A DNA stretch of 64,000 bases from NCBI RefSeq assembly GCF_964019385.1, contig NC_088645.1, positions 34,845,720-34,909,719 of the forward strand. The letters are read 5' to 3'. The stretch comes from Sycon ciliatum. Its lineage: Eukaryota; Porifera; Calcarea; Leucosolenida; Sycettidae. The notes under the pieces are model-generated. The model saw nothing but the letters and a program-made list of their open reading frames with translations, made no database searches and was not told the DNA's origin. Every line of letters begins with the position of its first letter. Position 1 is the first letter of the stretch. This document shows positions 41,240 through 50,143 of this stretch, in pieces. A program made the position numbers and the translations under genes.

Positions 41240-43097
41240 CACTTTTGTTTCCTTTGGTGTATATCATTCCATTCCGCTGCCTCAGCAGTACACTCATTGC
41301 ATTCCCAACTCATCACAACCATGCGCTCTTCAGCCGAACCATTCAGACATCAGCAAGGACACTTCCGTTGAGAGATGATATTATTGTTCCACGCCTCTAG
41401 ACGGCCGTTTCGCTCCCTGTCGGAGCTCATCAGTAGAGGATGATAATGATGATAATGGAGGAATGATCATTCTTATACACCAGAAATGGCGCAAGTGCGC
41501 GCTTTCCACATTATAACAATGGCATATGCAAGCTGCGAAAATGGGAAAGTGTGAGAACAGCGATGAATATTCATAGTACGCGCTCATTGGTGGAGAAACA
41601 CACCACACAGGCGACGAAAATCTTACGCGGAATACTGATGCCAATGGAAAGTACATGTATGTTGTTTATTATTATGATGTTGCAATGGCCATGTATGCAG
41701 GCGAGGCGAGACTCACCGCCGAGATCCCCCAACGCGACAGGCTCTGTTGCCGATCAGTATTATCTCTCAACGGAAGTGTCCTTGCTGGTGTCTGAATGGT
41801 TCGGCTGAAGAGCGCGTGGTTGTGATGAGTTGGGAATGCAATGAATGGAAAATATGGCCGATAGCTCTGTCCCAATATTTAATTCAGCAGTACAACGTAC
41901 ACTAAAGTCTTGTACAGTGTACTTTCGCATCAATACACATGCAAACATGCGTTATATGCAAATGCATGTACATGACTGTATAATAGATCCATGATTACTT
42001 CTGCATAGTTCTGCATAGTTTTGACTGATATCACGATATGAGGGCAACAGCATCACTCTCAAGATGACGTCATCGCAACGAATGTAGTAAAGTTATTCAA
42101 TGAATTTTGAACTGAGTCACTGAATTACCTGTCTTCTCCATTTGATTTCTATTGAATTTTGTAGAAACAAGCGTCAAATGATAATGAAACAGAAGATATC
42201 CTCCAGAAAATGGCAAAGAAGAACGCAGAGATTCAACGGAAATTCGATATCGCTCAACGAGATCGTGAAGAAGCTGCTGCGGTGGGTGCCTCATTCCGTT
42301 CTTCCCAATGTAGCACGCAGGCCTCCAGACTCAACGGTTCTTACGGCGCTATGTGTGCGCAAAGTCAGAACAAGCCCGAAACACATTCATCTGAGCAAAA
42401 TTCTGCCAGTGTGAAGCACGTCAGAATAATGTCCCCGCCATCCAGTCAAATATCTGGTATGTCCTGTAGACAAATCCAGTCTGCCGGGAGCGCTTGTGGT
42501 CCTCTTCCGCCAAAAGGACGAGCCAGGATCCGACCACAGTCTTCCCACATGGCTGTCGTTGGTAATGTCGGAGCATCAACTGGGTCACAGGCATCAAGTC
42601 AAACTTCTACCATATCCTCGAGACAACTCCAGTCTGCGCGGAATGCTCCTTGTCGTCTCCCGTCAAAAGGACGCGGAAGAGTCCGAGCACAGCCTCCAAG
42701 CATGGCTGGTGCTGGAAATGTTAGAGCATCAACAGGGCCGCATACTACCGCACATGGACGAATGACGTTGACTCCCACTGAACAACCTGGACACAAGCAG
42801 ACGGAGAGGGATAGTGATAGTGATTCGTTGCAGACTGCGTCGTTTCCAAAGATAGAGTCGCCGTCCCTCCAGGCCAGAAAGAAGCCTGAATCCAATCGCT
42901 TTGCAGGGCTTCGGGGTGCGCTACTCGGCCTTGTAACTGAGGTACACGCGAAGAACGAAACCTTGAAAGAGGATCAGTCCACACTGTTTTCTGGACATGT
43001 GCAAGTGGTGAGTAAGCCGAACAGGACTCCCAACGAACAACCGGGGCACAATCAAAGCGGAAGTACAGATGTGTCTGGCCAGCCGCAATCAGTATAA
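39776..43097 (+). CDS. three-exon gene of the multi-copy family, most complete copy
   Basis: Exon 1 39776-39832 (57 nt, [19 protein letters not shown], donor GTAAGT); exon 2 40734-40790 (57 nt, begins [14 protein letters not shown], acceptor ATCATAG, donor GTAAGC); exon 3 42165-43097 (310 codons, acceptor TTTTGTAG). All junctions are in phase 0, giving about 348 aa. Exon 3 has a helical start ([20 protein letters not shown]), a degenerate first module and one full ~110-residue module. Intron 2 contains a CA microsatellite and an inverted-repeat element with a hammerhead on the opposite strand. No known domain. It may be a transposon-borne gene or a tandemly duplicated host gene. Confidence 0.55.
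41050..41243. repeat. CA microsatellite
   Basis: (CA)n with a TTATTATA interruption near 41171, in the intron of the repeat gene. Confidence 0.95.
41295..41843. mobile_element. 549-bp foldback element with 86-bp inverted repeats
   Basis: Arms 41295-41380 and 41758-41843 are near-perfect reverse complements (CTCTTCAGCCGAACCATTCA in the left arm). A hammerhead on the minus strand lies 14 bp inside the left arm. No coding frame. Confidence 0.8.
41394..41439 (-). ncRNA. hammerhead ribozyme, type B, complete fold
   Basis: Minus strand: stem I CCTCTA / TAGAGG (perfect), core CTGATGA, stem II GCTCC / GGAGC with loop GACAG (perfect), core GAAA, stem III CG-GC-CG, TC before cleavage. All core bases and all pairs are canonical. 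Confidence 0.9.
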
Positions 43098-43925
43098 TAC
43101 ACTAAGCAGTGATGTTATAATTTCTCGCCGGCCGAGCGGAGAGAGTGAGGCGAGAAATGATTTCTCGCGCAACAAAATTATTTTTCTTGCGAATACGGAA
43201 TCTGATGTGTTCTCTTTTTGTTGCTGTTCTTTTTGCCTGACTCCTTCAGTCAGTGTTTTGTGTCTCACCAGTGTCTCCACCCTCCCACCCTTCATGTCTG
43301 CCCATCTTCTTCCATTTCTTTATTGGCTGTAGATATGTTGTTCCTGTTTTTATGCTGCCATGTTGCAACTTGGGGATATCCACCCGGTTTTTTCCCTCAT
43401 TCGTACGTCCGTCGGCGCGAGGGTTTTTTCCCGGCTGGCTCGGTCCAGAGAAATTAATCTGACGGTCCCAAGCGGTGCTTGTCCTGGCTTATTTATGTTA
43501 GGTGAATGTACTCATTCTTTCTTCCTGAGGTCTCTCCATCTGTTGCTGCTCTTAGTTTTCTTCTGCATTCCGGTTCACATCTGGCTGCGGCCCACTACCA
43601 TCACTCTGTGTGCTCCTGCCTCTGTTGTCTGGGTCCATGTGGTTATGTCGGTGTATGTGGAGCGAGAAGAGATGAAAACTAAAAAAACTGGCACTGAAGG
43701 TACTGAGTCCAAGCATATATCGTTATTATGAAGAAAGGAGATGGACAAGTGCAGGAAAGGTATTGGAGTTAGATGTCAGGTTGCCGAATGTCTCAGTACT
43801 CCTTGCCAGTTTTGTGCCAGTTTGTCGCACTCGCTGACTGTACAAGATCTGGTTACGCTGGTGGACAGTTTGTCATAACTCGTAACATTTTGTCCTTTTC
43901 CTTTCTTCATCATACAGAAAGTTAT
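43098..43925 (+). repeat. 3' flank of the segmental repeat, copy 3
   Basis: 43098-43700 matches the downstream part of copies 1 and 2, including the ATTTCTCGCC inverted repeat near 43119. 43740-43925 resembles one arm of the inverted repeat at 57986-58103. Confidence 0.75.
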
Positions 43926-44540
43926 AATAATAAAAGATTTCGAACAAGACATTCTTGACATCCTGGGACTGACGGAGCCCAGGATGAACGGAGCCAGCGC
44001 AGATACGTAGATCTACGACAACGGACTTGTTCTGTATAGTTCGGGTGGTTCGTCGTCCAGAGCTGGACTGGAGTTGGTCTTCTCACCAACAAAAAAAACT
44101 AGTAAATAACGTGGATCAGTCGGGGAAGTGAACTGCCTGAAAACAGAACCAATCGCCAGACCCACCAGGACTCAAACCTGGGAAGTGTCTTGTCAAAAGT
44201 AATGCTCTAATCATCGAGCTATGGGACCGGGCTGAACCTAGAAGGCGCTGAATAGCTTTTCACTCCAAAGTCAGCTCACAACTCGTGCCACACATACTGA
44301 TGGCCCTTGGGTCTTTCCCCCCCCCCCCCCCAGGGACCAACCACGGTCAGTTTCTGGACCCGACAAGAAATGAAAGAAAGTGATTACTTTCTGGAAGGAT
44401 TCGGAGAACTTCAAATTCAAAGGTTCTAGGTTTTCTAGGTTCTCTAGGTTTTAGGCCTTCTAGGTTCAGCCTGGTCCCATAGCTCGGTGGTTAGAGCATT
44501 GCTCATGACAAGCAAGGTGCCCAGTTCGAGTGACTGGAAA
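43926..44540. repeat. duplicate of 19212-19830 with SINE pieces
   Basis: Starts at GATTTCGAACAA, contains the minus-strand SINE (44105-44400) and the plus-strand tRNA-like head (about 44465-44530). A 15-C run lies near 44318. Confidence 0.8.
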
Positions 44541-44689
44541 TACTCTGCGGCACCAATAAACTCCAGCGGAGCATTTGATGCTGTTGTTTTTGAGAAGGCA
44601 TTGGCACGGTTGTCAGACTCTGGAGCTGGCACTGATGGCATTGCCACTCTGTTCTCGGACACCATAATTGTCATTATTACTATTATTTA

Positions 44690-44828
44690 CGAAATAGAGG
44701 TTGCGACTCTGGATGGCAGTCATGAATCAGTCAACTGTCAAGTAGTCGGCGGAATAGCACGAGCTACAGTATGGGAGCAAACCCATTCCTAAACCAAAAT
44801 CAACGCCGAAGTCGCAACCTCTATTTCG
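44690..44828. mobile_element. 139-bp MITE with TA target duplication, copy 2
   Basis: Ends CGAAATAGAGGTTGCGACT / AGTCGCAACCTCTATTTCG, perfect 19 bp, flanked by TA at 44688 and 44829. Confidence 0.85.
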
Positions 44829-45280
44829 TACTGTTGTGCCTAGCGCGGGCGTGCGACTAGCTGGTTTGGAGGTGAAAGCGTTGTGAATGACCAGGGTCCT
44901 CTACGTCTGTTCTCACCGTCCAGGAGCGATAACTGACTCACGCTGCTATCTGGTGTTCACGAGGTGTTTGTCGCGCTGGAAACGGAGTGTATCTGTAAAT
45001 GTGTATCCCTGGTGATGTTTGTGCCTGGACAGCACTATATAAGTGGTGCTCTTCAGGCACAATCTTCCTCAGCCTACTCAAGCTCAACTGATGAGGGGTG
45101 AATTCCCCGAAACACTGTGTACTGAGCAGGGAGTGGTGCTTTCTTGCAGGTTTGCTGAGTCGAAGGTTCGAGGGACTTCTCGTATTCTCTGGATGGCAGT
45201 CGTGAGTCAGTCAAGTGTCAAGTCGTCGGCGGAATAGCGCGAGCTCCAGTGTGGGAGCAAATCCATTCCCATTATTATTA
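44700..45280 (+). repeat. hammerhead-bearing repeat, type C, copy 2
   Basis: Two direct copies of an ~80-bp segment (CTCTGGATGGCAGTC to CAAA(C/T)CCATTCC) at about 44706-44790 and 45188-45270 bracket the body. A TATATAAG box at about 45038 lies 44 bp before the ribozyme. No coding frame. The bracketing repeats recall a pseudo-LTR layout. Confidence 0.7.
45082..45127 (+). ncRNA. hammerhead ribozyme, type C, one stem I mismatch
   Basis: Stem I GCTCAA / CTGAGC (5 of 6 pairs), core CTGATGA, stem II GGGG / CCCC, loop TGAATT, core GAAA, stem III CA-CTG-TG, TA before cleavage. Core intact. Confidence 0.85.
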
Positions 45281-45775
45281 TTTATTCATATTTTACTAGG
45301 GGAGTTCCTGAAAACGAGTAATTCTAGCAGTGCGGGATGATGAGACAGCACGAGGAGTGAAAAGTCGGCAAAATAGGGGATACTACACTAGAACGAGCAT
45401 TTATGCATTTTTGTAGGAACACATAGAGGTTAGCAGAATAGCGAATATTTAACGGTGTTAGGTGCTGTCTAGCCAAGAGGGGTTGGATGGAGGCAGAGGG
45501 TGGGAAGCCAAAGACAGTGCAGATCGCCCGATTCGTAATGCTAACGAGAGAGCTTGGAAGCTAAGGGCCCTACGCTATGATTTTTTGCCTTGATGACCTA
45601 GACAAAAAAAAGCATAGGGATGTTATAAATTATTAAAAAATGGAATTTTTTAAAGACATAACCTGGGATTCGAACCTGCACTATCGCGCGCCCTGCATGC
45701 ATCCCCCGATACACTTCGCATACATACTAATTCTTCCAAGTTGCTTCACGTTACGATCTTGCATTTGAAAGCTGT
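45280..45775. other. mixed repeat segment before the LINE
   Basis: 45440-45545 matches 20263-20360. 45590-45775 matches 47310-47490 and contains a B-box-like GGTTCGAATCCCAGG on the minus strand at about 45664, possibly a second tRNA-derived repeat. The LINE that follows is inserted into this repeat. Confidence 0.55.
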
Positions 45776-47195
45776 TCCTTGATTTTTCTAAGGCCTTTGA
45801 CAGAGTTAGTCATCATTTAGTTATTCAATCTGTTTCAGGTTGGTGTTCTCTTTCTGCCTGTTCTTGGGTGAAGGACTTCATCAGTGATCGTAGTATTTGC
45901 GTTCGCATTGGCCAAACTCTTTCTGACCCTTTGCCCATCACCGCTGGCGTACCCCAAGGTTCCCATCTCGGCCCGCTTCTTTTTAACCTGTGCATCAACT
46001 CCTTTCCTGATGCCCCTGCTTCTAGTACCCTATCCCTTTTTGCTGATGACTCTAATTTAATTCTTGTTTCTCCAGCAAACACCTCACTTCCTATCCATCA
46101 TGCATTGCTCCAGACTGACATTGATAAGTGTTGTCAATGGTCATCAGCTACTGCCATGACGTTTAACACCAGTAAATGCGTCCACCTACCCTTTCAAAAA
46201 TATGCATTAGCCCCCGGCCCGTCATCCCCCTTGACAATGAACGGTGTGCCTATTCAGAAAGGTGATAGCCACTGTCATCTCGGCGTGACTATCACTCCTT
46301 CACTAAATTTTTCTGACCATATAAAATCTATCACCCATAAGTTTCGCAGTCGTGTTTTTCTGTTGCGCCATATGGCCCATTTCCTTTCTGCTTCAACCGT
46401 GAATTTGCTCTACAAGTGTTACGTACGACCACTGTTAGAATACGCAGTCCCTGTCTGGTCATTCGCCGTATCCCATTCAGATTCGCTTACGTTAGACCGA
46501 CTGCAAGCCGTTGCTGCTCGTTCATATCTGCTTTGTAAGACCCGGCACCCTCCTGAGTGGGAAACCCCGAAGCAGATTCTTAATCGTACTTGTGACTGGT
46601 CATCCCTGAAGTGGCGTCGTCAGATTCTGTCCTTGCTGTATTTTCATCATGTCTTTTACCAGTTTCCGTCTTTGCTAATTCGTTTCAAATTCAATGTATC
46701 CCTTAGTTGTCGTCACCCGTCCTCTATAGTTTTACCTCGTTCTGGCGCCCATTTCCTTAAATCCCCTCTCTTCAGTTTATCTGTGGAATGGAACAAACTT
46801 CCAGAACACATCCGCTGCGTTCAGTCCTCTGTCAATTTTCGCATTGCTCTAAAGGCTCATTACTCACAGCATAGATATTCTCTGACTGGAATTCCGAACT
46901 TTTCCGTTTGAGAAATTTTTTTTTCCTTGAAATTAATCCTTGCTGGGTTTTTTTCATCTAAATGTCCCGCTATTATCTGCTGAGGTGATTTCTTCCCTCG
47001 TCGATTTCTTTCCTGCTTTTATACCTCGATATTTAGGTACTTGTTTCCCTTCTTCCCATGCTTCATCTTCCACTCCCCTCTCCCCCATTTCCCCATTTTT
47101 CTTGCGATATTTATGTGGGAGACTTCCGTGATAAGCATCCATTTGCTTTTGGAGAATCCTTTTAAATAAATACAATACAATACAATACAATACAA
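45776..47195 (+). mobile_element. 5'-truncated LINE with TACAA tail
   Basis: Open frame from about 45775 to 46911 (~378 codons): DFSKAFDRVSHHL, AGVPQGSHLGPLLF, LFADDSNLIL, LGVTITPSLNFSDHIKSI, LLYKCYVRPLLEYAVPVW. The palm aspartate and FADD box are both present. The 5' part is missing. A 3' UTR of 260 bp ends in (TACAA)n at 47171-47195. AAAGC occurs at both edges and may be the target duplication. The frame is intact apart from truncation, so insertion looks fairly recent. Confidence 0.8.
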
Positions 47196-47670
47196 AGCCC
47201 TATTTGAATATGCATTGTGGCCAGCCGTCTTTGATGGTACGGTACGGTACGGGATAGGTACGAGACAGGTACGATCGAGGGTAATACCAACCTGTCTACC
47301 GCCTTGATGACGGCAAAAAAAGCATAGTGATGTTATACATTTTTCAATTCTCCTGTTTTTTTTTTCAGGCATATCCTGGGATTCGAAACCGCACTATCGC
47401 CCTACATGCATTCCCCCATACACTTCGCATTCATACCCATTCTTCCAAGTTGCATCACGTTATGATCTTGCGTTTGAAAGCCCTATTTGAATATTGCGGC
47501 CAGCTGTATGTGGCCAGCTGTGTTTGATGGTACGGTATGGTGTGAGACAGATACGGGATAGCGCCAGGCGTGGCACAAACACACAAACAAACAAACAAAC
47601 ACCCAAATACCCAATTAAAGCTGTGTGGACCCTGGCTAGCGCCAGACGTTACTGAAGTAACGACTTCTGC
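47196..47670. repeat. continuation of the repeat interrupted by the LINE
   Basis: 47310-47490 is a second copy of 45590-45775. GGTACGGTACGG runs and an AAACAAACAAAC run are present. No coding signal. Confidence 0.6.
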
Positions 47671-47674
47671 ATAG

Positions 47675-48560
47675 CTACGGGAATAAGAGCGTTATAGGTG
47701 GTCTGTCGCAGGCAGTGCACGTACGCATTGCTCGCGCGTACTCCAGGGTAGATTGGACAAATGCAAGATAGAAAGTTCGCTTGGCTCTAGCACTGAGAAG
47801 GTGGCGGCAACGGCGAAAAGCATTGACCTTGGCACTAACTTTACTTCCAATGTTACTTACTTGCTGTTGAAACGACAGATACTCATCTATCATGATGCCC
47901 AGGTACGTGGCTTGCTGCGATTGCTGTATACGGCTGTTGCAGAACTGGACTGCACAGTCTGCATGTACATTGGGTTTCAGTAGGGGTAGGAATTGTGTCT
48001 TGGATGGGTTCAGCTGCATTCCATGGGCCTCCAGAAAGCTGCTCACCCGGGTCAAATCATGTTCCAAGGTCTCTGTGGCAGTGGAATGGGACGGGTCGGC
48101 AGCGTAGATGTTGGTGTCATCTGCATACAGGAGGCAGAGGAATGACTGTAGGCAGGCTGGTAGGTGCCTGGTGTACACCGTGAACAGTGCTGGTCCCAGG
48201 ACCGAGCCCTGAGGGACACCGCAATTGGCCGTGTACGGGGTTCCAGGTGGTTGACGGAGGCATTTCACTTGCTGTGATCGGCTGTACAGATAGCTAGAGA
48301 ACCATTGCAGAACAGTGCCTCCTACTCCTCAGCGCTGCAGCTCCAGAAGGAACTTACCATGCAGGACACAGTCAAAGGCTTAGCTGAGGTCGAGGAATGA
48401 TACAGCCACCACGTTGCTGGGGTCCAGTGATCGCTGCCAACTGTCAATGCATAGTGCCAGTGCGTCACGGCATGAATGACAGGAGCGATATGCGAACACT
48501 TCGTGATAGTGAAGCTCAGTTCAGCTTCCCATTCAGGCAAAGCGCTTGATACAAACATGG
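47675..48560 (-). pseudogene. dead LINE reverse transcriptase, copy 2
   Basis: Near-identical to 20370-21240: GVPQGSVLGPALF, LLYADDTNIYAA and the same in-frame stops upstream. Confidence 0.8.
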
Positions 48561-48709
48561 GAGTATAGCAGGGGATACGCTCTCTCCCATTATGTATAAT
48601 GTGCATGCTGAGGGATCCATGCACCATATTGCTCCTATGTTATCGCACGTAAACACAAAACATAGTCAGCCCAGCTAGCAGATGATCACGAGAATATTCA
48701 CACCGATGT

Positions 48710-49713
48710 TAATTGGGACTTAGAGCACTTCAACAAATATGCCACACAGTCAAGTAAGCCAATTTGGTAACCGAACGTTTTTGTTCCCTTCTCATCATGG
48801 CCAGGGCGTCACACACCGTACGACTACTGCGACCATGGTCACATACCACTTTGTTGCTAGTGTTGGAGTGTTGCTAGTGTTGGAGCATTTATTATCACAA
48901 AACGGGCAGATAATGAAGATCTCCTCACGAATATTGCCAAAAGAGGCAAGAGTTTTGGCGGGAGTACAAGATTGTTCAGCGTGATCGTGAAGAAGCTGCT
49001 GCCCTGGATGCCTCATTCTCATCATGTTCAGGTAGCACGCCAATCTCCAGACCCAACATTCCCGACAGCGCTGTGTGTGCACAGAACAAGCCTGACACAC
49101 ACTCATCTGCAGAAAGTATTGCCAGTGTAGAGCAGCGAGATGGTTAATTTTGCAGCCATCTAGTGGAACATCCTCGACACAAATCCAGTCCAGTGAAACA
49201 TCTATTACCTCCTCGAGACAAATCCAGTCTGAGGGGAACGCTCGTTGTCATCTTCCGTCAAAAGGACGCGGAAGGGTCCCAGTACAGTCGTCCAGCAAGG
49301 CTGTTGTTGGTAATGTTGGAGCATCAACTGGGAACAAAACCAATGTGTGTGGAGGACTGGCCAGGGATAGCCCGGAACAAATAGGGTCTATAACAATGAC
49401 CTCCGTCAATCTGAAATTGAGATGGCTGGCAAGCCTGAAACTTTTATATCTCCCTTGCCTGAACCAGTGATTGTAGCAGGCAGAAATGTGAACTGTTCGC
49501 CATCATTTTTGCTAAGTAGGCTAGACGAAGTGAATCATAGAAGCGCGTTGCAGAGAATGTCCTTTCCAGCCAGTGGGTCACCTGCCTCCCAGACGAGAAA
49601 GAGGTCCTAATCCATTTGTTTTGCTTTGCAGGCTTTCAGAGTGCACTAGTCAGTCTTCTGTGAAGGAGGCACACGCCAAAAACAAGACTTTGCAACGAGA
49701 TGAGTCAATACTC
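48710..49713 (+). pseudogene. decayed copy of the repeat gene, interrupted by a LINE
   Basis: Matches 21390-22385 closely. The match breaks at 49713 and resumes at about 54432 with the donor-like TCAG-GTAAGG, so the LINE is inserted here. Confidence 0.75.
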
Positions 49714-50143
49714 TTGTTTTTTTTTTTTTTTTTTTTATTTACTTGAAAAAGCACATAACCACCAGGAAGGCTGACAAAGAAAAAAGAGTAAGAAAAGACA
49801 GATAAAAAGAGAGCTGAGAGAGAGAGAGTTGGGGTACGGTTAGGGGAGGACTAGACATTGAATGGTGGTCGCCACAGTCACAGATAGTAGCAGTGCTGGT
49901 GAGGCTACAGGCACTCCACTGACCATTAGGTCTCAGTATCGCCATGCCGGTAACGCACCAAGAGACAAAAACGGAAGAAAATCTGAAGCGCAATACATGA
50001 ATGGTAATTACAATATAGGTAATAGGGAGAGTGGTGACCAAGAGAGGACAGTATAGACCGTTAGTATGGGGTGCTTCAATGCACATCCCCAAACCGAGAG
50101 GTGCAATCTGGAAAGAACAGTGAGACGAACAACATGATGGGCT

